The notes: generated by a model from the sequence alone, not told the origin. A DNA stretch of 64,000 nt from Turbatrix aceti (GCA_963969345.1 OZ017770.1:939246-1003245); one strand, 5' to 3'. Counted from the first letter of the stretch, positions 13,405 to 24,273 are shown. Numbers and translations: made by a program.

Positions 13405-13518
13405 TGCAATACTAAATAAAATTATTATTGAGTGTTCAAAACGCATAAGCAGAAAGTAATTAGTATGGTTACAAACCAAATATGATCAAAAATACACCTA
13501 ATAACGTATACATTTATT
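13405..13518 (-). promoter_or_regulatory. Operon-like intercistronic signals: AATAAA and trans-splice acceptor
   Basis: On the minus strand AATAAA lies at 13518-13513, about 60 nt past the stop of the NT5DC gene. The acceptor-like ATTTTATTTAG ends at about 13410, 5 nt before the ATG of the orphan gene. The distance from the expected poly(A) site to the acceptor is roughly 90-100 nt, the classic spacing of nematode operons processed by SL2-type trans-splicing. The signals are seen; their use is inferred. Confidence 0.4.
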
Positions 13519-13575
13519 TTATAAAAAATCTTTCACATTAATTCTTTGGTCATCTAGATATGACAAACTATGTGC

Positions 13576-15474
13576 CTAAATACCTGAAACAATTTCATCG
13601 GCATGTTCAACAACTTGAACTTCCGATTCATGAGGTAGAGGGTTTCGTCGAGGGAAAAACGTATAGCTCGTGCCGTACGGCAGTAAGTTGGGAAGTCGAC
13701 TTGTGTAAATATCGGCGAGCCTGTTGAGTCGTCGGTAGAAGTACGTCATGCTATGATAAGTACGGAACATTGAGCCAAACTGCTTGTTAAAATTTGCTTT
13801 TAATCCCTGCTTGATTTCTCGGCGCTCAGCAGCCCAGGTTTTGATTACTTCGTTGCACTCTGCATCGACGTCTCCAAAACGCTGGTATTTTTCAATGAGC
13901 TGAGTTATCGTTTCCATCCAGATAACTGTTGTGCGGTAACTTTCCTGATTTTGAACTCGGATTTCTCGAGCAAGCTCCGGTACAATAGCTGCAGTATGCC
14001 ATCCCAATTTGAGCATTGGTTCTGCCAGGTCCGTGTAAATGTGATCGCCGAAGTACAAAACACCGTTGCTTTTGAATTCAGCGCGTTCCCAAAAGCTGCG
14101 AATGTTGCCCTGCAAGATTGTAAAGTTTTTAAGGTTTAAATGCGAGAAAAAACTTACTCCAGCATAGATACGATGTGGAGAAAAAGTAGACACCTTGTCG
14201 TAGGCATAGCCGTCTGTTTTTTCATTGTACAGCCGAAAAGGCATATTACCACGGAAAAAAGAAGGCTTCCTGGCCGAAACAACTATGTACTTAAAAAAAT
14301 CACGCCAATCTTTTCCAAGCATGTATGTCATGCCGGTGTTCATGAAACTAAAGGGACTATTTGTTATCATAAACAGTTCTTTGCCATCGGCAACAAGCAT
14401 TTCCAGGTACTCGCGCAAGCCATCATTTTTGTGTATATACGTTTCCAAGTTGCTTGAAACGTGGCTGTACATCTCGCCAGTGACATGAACCCGTCTAACT
14501 GACTCCTGCAAGAAAATACAGTTAAAATTCATTACACACGACTTTAAACCAGCCCAGAAAATGAATGAAAAAGGCATGCCAAACAAAGAGTACAAAACAA
14601 AGAAGTAAATTCGACCTCACTCTGCTTGCCAAAGTGCGAACGCGCAAGACAGCACAGCAATGTCTGTGCTGTGCGTACCTTTTTTGCATCCTTAGATATA
14701 TTTTTTAAGCAAGCTTGCTTTCCTTTCTGTTTTTTGGGAAGAAAGAGAACAAAAAAAATACAACAAAATCAATGTCATGGCAGTCATCTAGATGTGTTCA
14801 TCCTTTGTTTGTAAAATTTTAGCGCCTCATTTGATGCCCCCTTTCCCGAGCCAATAAAAACCCACCTGAACATCACTGTACAGACTGACGGGATCAAATG
14901 CAATGCCATGCTTGTCAAAGTAATCCACAACAGTTGTAAGCATTCCTGCGAAAGGCAAACTGAATAAATCAATGAGCTGGTGAAACTCTTGATCTGTTGC
15001 TTCAGGAATAGAAAAATTTTTGTACAATTTGTGAGCTTCAAATTTGGACAATTTTTTGAAGCCACGGTAAGCCGTGCCTGTCTGAATTTGGTTAAATGCA
15101 TTGACTTTGAGTAGCACATTATTATGAATATCATAATGAAGTCCGCGAATGGCAAAATCCGTATCGTAAGGCGTATGCAAGAGTTCGACAGGATATTTAA
15201 GTTCATTGACAAGTCTCGACACCGCCAAGCTATATACCAAATCATTCAACTTCTTCGTGTATACGGCCAGTGTATAATCGTAATCAAATCCAAAGACACC
15301 GATTTTACGAAGGTTTAGTTCATTGTTTGTGAATACAGCACGTGGATTTACGCGTTTTGCCAGAGGCAAGTGTAAAACCGCTTCTTTTGCGTGTTCGTAG
15401 GCCAATTTAAGCTTAGCGGGAGAATCGGCTTCAACAGCTCTGGCAACTGTTTGAAGGAGCCGTGATATTTTCAT
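13576..15474 (-). CDS. HAD-family 5'-nucleotidase domain-containing protein (NT5DC2/NT5DC3 type)
   Basis: Three exons (15474-14866, 14505-14158, 14109-13576) encode 496 residues. The HAD nucleophile motif is present near residue 64 as FGFDYDYTLAVY (DxDxT). Motif II-like ITNSPFSF follows, and the acidic motif YFGDHIYTDL closes the fold. The C-terminal FPRRNPLPHE matches the conserved end of NT5DC2/NT5DC3. These are cytosolic purine 5'-nucleotidase relatives whose substrate is poorly defined; NT5DC3 is reported as mitochondrial. The short N-terminus (MKISRLLQTVARAVEA) is amphipathic and could be a targeting sequence. Intron 2 (48 nt, GTAAGT...TTGCAG) is stop-free and a multiple of three; family alignment favours its removal, giving YAGGN. 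Intron 1 is long (360 nt). The gene is followed closely by the large orphan gene. Confidence 0.9.
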
Positions 15475-16321
15475 CCGAAAAAATTATTAATGAGTACAAA
15501 CTACTGGAAACTGTACATTAGACTATCACGAATAACACATGCAATCGGTAAAAACATTATAAAAAACTGTTTTTTGATTAAAAGTACAAACAGCCTGCCA
15601 GAACAAACGAGCGTAATGTATTCTCATAGGAGCACAATAATTATTTGTTAAAACAATAATAAAAATTTTACTCCAAAAACAAATTCCGGTGAATCTGTCA
15701 GATCATTAATTAAAACCATTATATAGTGCTTGTTGCACAGTGTTACAAACACCACTAACAAAGTGCAATGGCTAAAATCTAAAGCACGTAGGTCGGTCAA
15801 TCGTACATTTTACTTGACAATTTAAAAAACGTTACAAGAAAATAATACTTTGTTAAAGATAAAGCAATATTATTATAATAAAAACTATTTTTAGAGTCGC
15901 GCATTCGTTTCAAGAGGTTTGAAAAACACAAATTTAATGTATTGAATTCATGCTTATAAAATTCATCTATCTTGGAAATTTTAAATCTAAAATAATCAAG
16001 TAAATTTTTTAAACTAAATTTTGTAAAGATGACATTAAAATCATATCAAAAAAATAAAGCAAACAGGTTTGCGCGGTGCTTGAACACTGGGAATAAAAGT
16101 CATGTGGGGTAGTCCAATCTCCACGATAGTTGTTGTTGTGCTATGAGCTACTATTGTTCGTATATGTAAGCAGTAAGAAAGATGTCGTTTCCTTTTACTA
16201 TTGATTGTATCTGTCGTTCAGCAATTACGGCTCATAGCATGAACACCGCGATTGCAATGCAACAAACACTTAATGTTACGGCATTGTTTTGTACGGCATT
16301 GTGTGTTTAAAACATCGGCAG
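15475..16321. other. Intergenic spacer, no gene seen
   Basis: About 850 bp upstream of the NT5DC gene, AT-rich, with no coding evidence. A small imperfect tandem repeat of TACGGCATTGT occurs near 16276-16302, just before the retrotransposon insertion. Confidence 0.5.
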
Positions 16322-16335
16322 TGGTTTTGGCATAA
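16322..16335. repeat. Left target-site duplication of LINE insertion
   Basis: TGGTTTTGGCATAA occurs here and is repeated exactly at 16823-16836, flanking the LINE fragment. The base before it differs between copies (G versus A), so the duplication is 14 bp. Confidence 0.8.
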
Positions 16336-16822
16336 TTCAATTCAATTCAATCAATTCAATTTATCTCTTACTCGTACACACGGGATTATACAAATCAGTG
16401 GGGTCGTACGAAGAGGGGTCATCAAAGAAAAACAATCCGTCTGAAATCGAAGTCCTTGGTAGAAGCGTTGTAGGCAATGGCGAGGTCGTCGGTCCAGCGC
16501 ATGCATGGTCGTCCTAGCGGTCGCTTGGCTTCCACGTAGTCTTCTGTGGGGCGCCAGTCTGACAGTCGGACTGCCCAGTTGTCGTCGTCGGTCGTCGCGA
16601 GCGATTTGGCGTATTTCTGCTTGCGGCGACGGGCGGATTCGTTCCAGTCTTTGAGCTTGGTGCGCTTCCGGATGGATTCGGATGGGACTTTGTCGCTCAA
16701 ACGCACCTCTAAGATAGCACGTTCGAGGCGACGTTGTCCCCGCTGGAGGGTTTCGATTCCGGCGTCGGTGAGTGCCCAGGTTTCGCAGCCGTAGAGGACT
16801 GCTGGCTTTATGCACTGCTCGA
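16336..16822 (-). mobile_element. 5'-truncated non-LTR retrotransposon (RTE/BovB-like 3' end)
   Basis: A 487-bp insertion read on the minus strand. It opens inside the C-terminal end of a reverse-transcriptase ORF: IKPAVLYGCETWALT, then LQRGQRRLERAILEVRLSDK, then RWTDDL and a TAA/TAG-type stop at 16422. The LYGCETW, QRRLERAML and WRP...GRPxxRWxDD pattern is typical of RTE-type LINE polyproteins. About 85 bp of 3' UTR follows and ends in a short tandem tail of TTGAA units (16336-16361 on the plus strand). The flanking 14-bp direct repeats and missing 5' portion are hallmarks of target-primed reverse transcription. The frame to the natural stop is intact, so the copy is probably young. It cannot move on its own. 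Confidence 0.88.
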
Positions 16823-16836
16823 TGGTTTTGGCATAA
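16823..16836. repeat. Right target-site duplication of LINE insertion
   Basis: Exact copy of the 14-bp sequence at 16322-16335. It joins directly to the truncated 5' end of the LINE fragment. Confidence 0.8.
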
Positions 16837-17357
16837 CGACAGAAGTTATTCCCATTCCGCCTCTTACTATTTACAAAAAAAATGATGCCGCTTCAGCCTG
16901 CAATTACAAAAGTAACCTGTCTCTTTAATTGTGTCTTGAGTAATTATGCACGAGTAAGAGTAATAAAGTAAAGTAAAAGTAAAGAACAAAGCTCAAAGAC
17001 TCCTGACTTCTGTCGAAAGCATCATATTTTGTTAATTTATGATACCAGGCTAAATCGAAATAACATTTTTTGTGCTATTTTGTTATTTCTACTTTTTAGT
17101 CAAATGTTTTTTACGAAAAATCTCTTTTGCTATTTTGTTACGGAAGCGTGCGTCGCATAAATGATAATAAAAAAATGTGTTTCCCGATGTCAAAAAATGC
17201 TTAGATTCAGGCGCATGATTTGAAATCAACATCAATTTCTGTACCCATTGTACTTATACTTATGTAAATCTTTCAATTAAATTTATTCTAAAACGTTGGA
17301 AAACACTCGTTGAATCAAAAAGAATTTAGTCTGATGTGAGAAAATAAGCTTAGAAGA
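16837..17357. other. Intergenic spacer, no gene seen
   Basis: About 520 bp between the LINE insertion and the stop of proline dehydrogenase. AT-rich, no coding support. It presumably holds the 3' UTR of proline dehydrogenase. Confidence 0.5.
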
Positions 17358-19323
17358 TTACGCGGAAAGCGGAACCTTGTAAAACCATTTTCCAGTAGCT
17401 AGACGACGAAGCAGCTCCTTGGATAAAAGTTTGCGTTCACGTTCTGCTTTCTCAAACATTACGCCGTTTTCCTGTGCACGTCGTGACAGATAAGGTAGGA
17501 CTTCTTCTACCGGGCCGTACGGAACATACTTATACACCGAGTAACCTGCTTGTCCGAGAGAGAAGGACACCTGATCGCACATCGCATAGAGCTGCGCAAA
17601 GCAGATGACTCGTTCGCTGGGAGCAATGTTGTTTTCACGCATGAGCTCGACGGCAAATCTGATTGCATCCTCGTTGTGTGAGGCAACCATAACGGAGACT
17701 TCGCCTTTGCCGCGTTGTTCCCGTTCTGAGATGATGCGTCTCAAGCAGCGGTAGTACATGTCGGTTGTCGCTTCGTAGTTCGGATTGATCGGGTCCTCAT
17801 AGCCGACGACCTTGGCTCGTTTGCGTTCCTGCTCCATGTAAGCGCCTCTCACCAGCTTGCATCCAAAATGAAAATTGTACCTTCGGGCAAGGTGCATGTC
17901 GAGTTGTATGTTTGTCAGAGCGCTCTTGAGGTATGCTTGGTATGTGTTCAAAATACGTCCTTCTTTCGTGTTGTACTTTCGCATGAGTGCCATTGTCAGT
18001 CGAGAAATTGCTGGCTGGAAGTAGGTTTGCTCAGCGTCAATCATAAGGCGGACATTTTTCTGTGCAGCATGATCCGCGACGTGAATCAGGCGTTGCATCA
18101 TGTTGGACCACTAAAATCACCTTTCAGTTACAATTACTTTTTAAATTCAATCCTTTACCTCCTGTTCTTCCTGCTTCGTAAGTCCCTCAATGAGCGGTTC
18201 AACTTTACCCGTCCTGATGTTTAGAATCTGGAAAAGCGAGGCCAAGTCGACGCGCTCGTCCAGCAGCTGGCTCCAATCGTAGAAGTCGACGAAGCCATCC
18301 GCGTCAAAGTCAATGCGCTTGAACCAGTCCTGAACCATCTTGTCGTCCGTCTTGATGCCAAATTCTTTAAGTCGCAGAAGAAAATTATCCTCATTGATGC
18401 GTCCTAGTACGAGAGTCTCCCAGCTAGCTCCGGTAAGTGCTTTGAAGAAGTTATGGGTATGAGCAATGGTTTCAGAGAGTTTGAGCAACAATTGAGGTCG
18501 TCCCAAAGCAGTGATTTTGATTGCATTGAATCCCTCGCTGTCAGTTGCCTCAGCGACCGTATCAATGCTACGACAAAAAACCTCGACATTCTTGTCGCAT
18601 TCCTTTTCACTGTTATAGAAATATGTCCTTGCACTCACGACATCGCGTCGGCGATCAGCAAACTCGCGATGAACTGTGTACTGCTCCTGAGTCTGGGTAG
18701 CGGCTTTTTCGCCTATGACGTGCAGGACGGCCTGCAAACGTCATTAATCATCACACCTTGCAAAAAGAAACACGAAAGAACAGCCAACCTTTGCGGGTTC
18801 TTGGCTGCCGACGACGCCTTCAATAGCTTTATCTTCCACCTCCTCGGAAGAAATGTCAGACTCTACTGAGTAATCCAAAATGGATTTGACTCCAAATCTC
18901 CGGATTTTCTGCACCGTAGGTTTCAATTCTTCTATGGTTTCACCCGCCACAAAGTGCCCATAAAAAGTCGACTTCAGAAGGCGCTTGAACAAGTTTTCAC
19001 CAAGGACGCGACGTAAACTAGCCAAAATGCGTTGATTATGTTGGACTAGAGGCTTGATGGAGCACAGGCGAAGGACAGTAATGCCTCTGATGAGTTCCAG
19101 GTTTGACTTGCTCTGAAAAAGTAGGACTCAGAATCATGATAGGATCAAACAACCCAACCTTGAAAGCTTCTTTTGTATTGTTGAACGACGTATCAAGTTT
19201 TTTGTAGCATCGTTGAACCTCATCGTTCAGCCCTGAACCGTTGTATGAGAGAAGCCGAATTTGTTGGCCAAATTTAAGGCGAAGAGGTCCAGCACGAGAT
19301 AAAAAACAACTGGAAGGCGTCAT
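17358..19323 (-). CDS. prdh-1: Proline dehydrogenase, mitochondrial, with EF-hand insertion
   Basis: Four exons (19323-19159, 19112-18789, 18731-18159, 18110-17358) give 604 residues. The enzyme oxidises proline to pyrroline-5-carboxylate using FAD and passes electrons to the respiratory chain at the inner mitochondrial membrane. The N-terminus ([18 protein letters not shown]) is basic and Ser-rich, fitting a mitochondrial presequence. Early PRODH sequence [12 protein letters not shown] is followed by an EF-hand-like loop, [13 protein letters not shown], as in animal PRODH. The catalytic barrel shows [44 protein letters not shown] and [23 protein letters not shown]. All conserved blocks are present and phases agree, so it looks functional. 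It is transcribed divergently from mitoribosomal S18 across about 965 bp. The symbol is the C. elegans name, by homology. Confidence 0.95.
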
Positions 19324-19353
19324 TTTGAATCCAGCAAATGTGACGACAGGCAG

Positions 19354-19650
19354 TTACGGCAGCTTGAGTGGCATCAACCTGTATGGAACATTAATTTATA
19401 AAAGATAACAATCTTGAAAAGCAATTGATACGCGTACAGTATGAGTGATAACATTTTTTTATATTATATATCTTGATTTGATCACAAAACAAAAGAACAC
19501 CAAAAAGTAAATGTTATATTTAAAAAATGCGATGAAAGTCACCTACGGCAGCTTGAGACATGAAACTATTTTACAAAACGCCATCAATTTATTAAAGATA
19601 ACAATCGCAAGAGGTAATTGATACCCGTAGACACTTTTGCGTGTGAGTGT
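19354..19650. repeat. Imperfect direct duplication upstream of proline dehydrogenase
   Basis: Two diverged copies about 190 bp apart (19354-19450 and 19544-19650) share TACGGCAGCTTGAG, then AAAGATAACAATC, then AATTGATAC and GTGAGTG in the same order. Copy A overlaps the predicted leader of proline dehydrogenase. The shared blocks are seen directly; a regulatory function is unproven. Confidence 0.6.
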
Positions 19651-20288
19651 GCAGTTTGTACTTTGCGACAAGGATAAAAAATCAGTGCCCGTTTTGAACT
19701 ATCAAAAAGTGTTCCGCCGACGATTAATTACATGTCGAAGGCTTTATAAAAATTAAAAAAGCCACATAGGAACAGTTTCTTCCCGTCTGGTAAAATTCGC
19801 ATAATCCTCAACATCGATCAAACATTTATCATCATTGATTTGTAATTCAGTACAAAACAAACGGCAAAAACAAAGCGTTGCTTTGAGCAGAAAATTTTTT
19901 CAACTGTATATACTAAAAAAACCGCAACATTAAGTCGAAGCTAGCTTGTTGCAGACAAAAAATGTCAATGTTGAAGTTTGAGGTAAAAGCGTGAGGCAAC
20001 ATGCAACAAAGCGCGCAGGCTTGCTTCGCGGTTTTGTAAATGCGTGGTGTTTGGTCGACAATAAATATTTCAGCTTCTGCTATCCAATTCAGCGTTTTGT
20101 GGTTGCTTTTATCCCACTCATCATGTTTTTAACTTTGAATTTTGTTTTGAGTTGCGTTTGTTAACGTTGATTGGTTTCTCGTAACGAATTAATTTTCTGT
20201 GTCGACGCATTGCATCTATGCGGAAACCTTAGTCGTGTTTTTTTACTGCGGGTTTTATTGCAGTTCATCCACTTGCTTTTTTCCAGGT
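19651..20288. other. Divergent intergenic region between PRODH and S18m
   Basis: About 640 bp with no coding evidence. Just before the S18m start lies TTGCTTTTTTCCAG|GT, an acceptor-like site that could be the trans-splice site or the end of a 5' UTR intron. Confidence 0.5.
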
Positions 20289-20702
20289 ATGCTGCCTGTT
20301 CTAAGCCGTCTGCGGCACATCGTGCGTCTCAACTCCGCTCGATCGCTTTCGACGACGGTTCACAATCTCGCGGAAACAAGCGTCGATCCCGACGAGCCGA
20401 TCACGATCGACACCAATCCCTACGAGAAGTCTAAGCGCAAGTGCCTGCTCTGCGAGCATGATATCAAGCTCGATTACAAGAACACCCGACTTTTGCAACA
20501 ATTCGTGTCGAGCTTCTCGGGACGCGTTTACGATCGTCACGTTACGGGTTTGTGCACGAAGCAGCAGAAGCGCCTTCTCGAGACCATTGCTCTGAGCCGT
20601 CGCGCAGGATACATGCCCATCTTCGTCAAGGATCCGAAGTACATCAATGATCCAAAGGTTTTCGACCCTCTCAAACCGCAGACGCCTCATTCGTTTGCCT
20701 GA
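20289..20702 (+). CDS. mrps-18C: Mitochondrial ribosomal protein S18 (bS18m, MRPS18C type)
   Basis: A single exon of 137 codons starts at ATG 20289, 2 nt after TTTTTTCCAG, and stops at TGA 20702. The N-terminus (MLPVLSRLRHIVRLNSARSLS) is a basic amphipathic presequence. The S18 core follows: RKCLLCEHDIKLDYKNTRLL, then SSFSGRVYDRHVTGLCTKQQKRL and a basic end. In S18 this region folds over the platform of the small subunit. Of the three animal S18 paralogues, the short length and KCLLC...LDYKN pattern fit the C form best. Base composition is GC-richer than the surroundings, as is common for highly expressed genes. It ends 68 bp from the convergent glycine C-acetyltransferase stop. Confidence 0.92.
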   Translation: MLPVLSRLRHIVRLNSARSLSTTVHNLAETSVDPDEPITIDTNPYEKSKRKCLLCEHDIKLDYKNTRLLQQFVSSFSGRVYDRHVTGLCTKQQKRLLETIALSRRAGYMPIFVKDPKYINDPKVFDPLKPQTPHSFA

Positions 20703-20770
20703 ATGGCCAGGTTTTTTTTGTTTTGTTGTGTTTATGAATCTTAGAAGTTAGGTTCAATGCAATACACTGT

Positions 20771-22229
20771 CTAGATAATGCTTAGTTTCTTTCCAATCGT
20801 TGTGAATGCTTCTACGCATCTATCTATCTGTTCATGCGAATGAGCGGCCGAGACGATGACTCGGATTCGTGCCTGGCCACGCGGTACGACAGGAAAACTG
20901 AATCCAATGACGTATATGCCTTTTTCGAGGAGTGCGTCGGCAAACTGCGAAGCGAGTCGCGCGTCACCAAGCAGAACGGGGCAGATGGGATGCTGAGGGT
21001 TGCCCAGAACGTTGAATCCAGCTGATTTCATCTGTGTGCGGAAACGCTCGACGTTGGAATTCATAGATTGGACAAACGTGTTGTTTTCAAGTAGCATGGT
21101 AAACACCTGCAAACTTGATCCCACCAAGTTTGGTGCTAGTGAGTTGGAAAACAGGTACGGCCGCGATCGTTGACGTAGCAGATCGATGAGTTCCTGTGGA
21201 CCTGTTGTATAGCCGCCCATCGTGCCGCCTAAAGCCTTGCCAAGCGTGGAATTAATGATATCTATTTGATTATTCAGGCCGTATAATTCCTCGGTACCGC
21301 GGCCTGTTGAGCCAAGGAATCCTGTCGCATGGCATTCGTCTACGAAAAGTAGAGCATTGTATTTCTTTGCCAGATGCGTAATTTCTGGCAAAGGAGCCAC
21401 GTCACCGTCCATCGAAAACGCTCCGTCTGTTACGATGATTCGGCGTCGACAATCTTAATTTGCATTTTGTGTTTATTTGGGATTTTTTATATGACTTTAT
21501 GACTCACCCTGGGCAGCTTTTAGATGGTCTTCCAGGTTTTGCAGGTTTAAATGTTTGTATAGGAAGCGTTTGGCTTTTGAGAGCCGGATTCCGTCAATAA
21601 TGGACGCGTGGTTGAGTTCGTCCGAGATGATTGCATCTTCTTTGCCTAAAACGAAATCATTACTTTTTTTACTTTATTTGTGCGCATTTTATTTTCTCAT
21701 ACCTGCAAGAACTTCAAAAATTCCAGCGTTTGCGTCAAAGCATGATGCATAGAGAATGGCGTCATCACGGCCATGGAATTTAGCAATTTTTTTTTCCAGC
21801 TTGCGATGGATGTCTTGCGTTCCACAAATAAACCTGACAGAACTCATGCCGGCTCCATGCGAGTCCGTTGCTGCTTTGCCTGCCTGCAATAAATTATAGT
21901 TAAAATTGAAATTCCACATTTTCAAAACCAAACGAACAGCAATGACGTCAGGATGACTGCTGAGGCCCAGATAGTTGTTTGAACAAAAATTGAGTAATTT
22001 TTTGTCACTTCCAGCAATGTTGATTTCCATGCCCTGCGGACCGGTAATAATTCGCTCCGATTTGTACGTTCCGGCATCCTGAAATGCAATCAACCAATAA
22101 TTGACTAAATTTTGCGAAATGACGAACCTTAATACCCGCTAGTTCTTTTCTAAGCTGGCCCACAAGCTCAAGCCGAGCGGTAGATGATTTTCGGCAAGAT
22201 TGGATGATAAGATTTCGAATCCCGAACAT
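20771..22229 (-). CDS. Glycine C-acetyltransferase (2-amino-3-ketobutyrate CoA ligase)
   Basis: Five exons (22229-22128, 22078-21938, 21883-21703, 21645-21508, 21453-20771) encode 414 residues. This PLP enzyme of the alpha-oxoamine synthase family acts in mitochondrial threonine breakdown, converting 2-amino-3-ketobutyrate plus CoA to glycine and acetyl-CoA. Visible motifs are [16 protein letters not shown], the [15 protein letters not shown] substrate loop, [20 protein letters not shown] (Asp binding the PLP ring nitrogen) and [11 protein letters not shown] with the Schiff-base lysine. The C-terminal [16 protein letters not shown] closes the domain. The N-terminus ([20 protein letters not shown]) looks like a mitochondrial presequence. 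Length matches animal GCAT. The heme-pathway 5-aminolevulinate synthase is a relative, but motifs and length favour GCAT. Confidence 0.95.
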
Positions 22230-22536
22230 TTTTTGTGAGTCGTATGTGACCACGTAATCTAATAACTGAACTATCTGCAGTTCAGTTTTTGGTCAACGAT
22301 ATGTCATTGATTCACGGGAAAAACTCATTCATCATTTATCCCGCAACCTTTAATTCTTGCGTGGGTTTTCATCATTCTTGATTACCGCGTTTTTATTATT
22401 AAGTCTGAACCCTCTTTGATACACAGATGGATAACAATTAATGAAGCAATTCACATGTAACACATTTGAATATAAACATTCCTGATCTTAGTATTTTTTG
22501 ATGATGGTTTGCTGGCGTATATTTATTTGTCCTTCT

Positions 22537-24205
22537 CTAGGCGGAAGCTGGCCGATAAGCCACAGTTACTGGATGAAATTCACAACGTGTGCTTTTTGTA
22601 GCCCGACGAACAATGTGATAGCGCACATCTCTATTAAGAAAGGCGTAAAGAATCCAATTTCCTGAAAATGTATCTTATGAATAATTAGTGTCACTTTTAC
22701 TCCTTCGCTTTACCAGCTGAATTTATGCAAGGCAGTGTATTTGCGATGAGTTGTCCGGTCATCCACCTATAAATCAAAAAAGTTAAGCATATCTGATTGC
22801 CAGTCTTTCATACCACGTAGACAAAAAATTGATATTTGTAAAATTGACGTATTGTGCCACGTAGGGGGAAGCCACAAAAAACCAGTAGGGTGCCCAACAC
22901 GTAAAGTGAAATATGCTGATTCTCCAAATGGATTTGGTTAATTCACACATATAGCGGGGCTCTCGAACAATGGTTGCAGGTCTGTATTCTAAACTTTGAA
23001 TAGTTAATTAATTATGTTTTACGTAATAAACACGTAATATTTTCTTCCGCTGTATAACTTATTTTTTTCTTGCAAATTTATTTTTACTATACGTTTCTTT
23101 CCTTTTTTTCTTGTTTTTCCCTACGCAAAATGATTTATCCAATACAACTATTTGTTAATTAACGCCTCATTGATGGTAGTATTTGATAGGATAACAACAA
23201 CGCTTACCCTTTCGTTCTCGGAATTTATTTTTAACGTGCCGGACGAGAAAGATGTAACAAATTGCCATGACGCTAAATGGAATAGCAAATCCACAAAAAA
23301 AGGTGTAATGGTTAAAAATTCGTTGTACACTTGGATCCATTGTTGTGAGACATATTGTATGGGTTATGTTTTTATTATCACGCTGAAAAAAAAAGAAATC
23401 AAATTCAAACTTAAAATTAATGTCATCGCATTATGACTTTCAACATGTCCTTTTGATTAAAAAATATTTTTTCATAAAGGTGGTGAAAATTTTAATTAAT
23501 CCAGAAAAAAATGCGTTTCTGCAGTTTGGTCTGTGAGTTGCCTCAAACTTAGACAAAAATAGATACAAAAGTAAGGAACAAAAAGTTTGACAAAAGAAAC
23601 ATACCGCAACAAGAACCTCAGTGTATTTCATTTCCCACAGTATGGGAACTAGCACGCTTCCAAATATGCCAATAATCAGGGGAACAAATGTCGCGATGGT
23701 CTTTGACATTGCCATTTTCCATTGTTTGCAGACGACAAGATACCTTTGCAAGCTGAGGGTAGTCAGAATGACGACAGAAAATAGCTTCGCTCCTCGATCA
23801 ATGGCAACGTAAGCTGAGCACATCTTAAAGGGTATTCTATGGTGATGTCAATTATATAGAAGGCTTACGATCGCCCCAAAATACCACATTCCGGCCAAAA
23901 TGTTTAGCATTGTCATGGGTATGGTAAGCAAGACCATAAGATCAGCAAAGGCTAAGGCAAAGATGAATACACGTAGTCTCTCACTGGCAGACAGCGGAAG
24001 TGTCGATTGTTTTCTCACCGCACGAAATATTCTACAAATTACAATTCACAGTTTTTTCACGTGCGAGTTGCGAAAAAAAGTATAAGGGAACCCACTTGGC
24101 TCTTCTGCAGAGAGCGATCATTACCCATAGATTGCCTGTAAAGCCAAACAAAAAAGTTACGCTGTAAGTAATGGATAATATGACCAGCTTCCACGTTTCT
24201 TCCAT
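22537..24205 (-). CDS. Class A (rhodopsin-like) peptide-type GPCR with QRY in place of DRY
   Basis: Seven exons (24205-24096, 24031-23869, 23823-23605, 23382-23208, 22988-22814, 22766-22714, 22661-22537) join in phase to 339 residues. Seven hydrophobic segments are visible: TM1 with FGFTGNLW, TM2 with LAFADLMVLLTIP, the WYFG turn, TM3 starting MCSAYVAID and ending LSLQRYLVVC, TM4, TM5, TM6 with CWAPYW, and TM7 with LPCINSAGNWILY. The pattern fits invertebrate neuropeptide receptors of the somatostatin/opioid/allatostatin-C or FMRFamide-like groups; the ligand cannot be told. The usual DRY motif is QRY and NPxxY is replaced by NSAGNWILY. An alternative start at ATG 24273 (5-nt exon, 37-nt intron) would add 11 residues. 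The gene ends about 300 bp upstream of GCAT on the same strand. Confidence 0.87.
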
Positions 24206-24273
24206 ATTTCCTAATTTGACCGCATCAACGCTGAAATAACGTCAAAGTCAGAACTCGCGACCTGTTACCTCAT

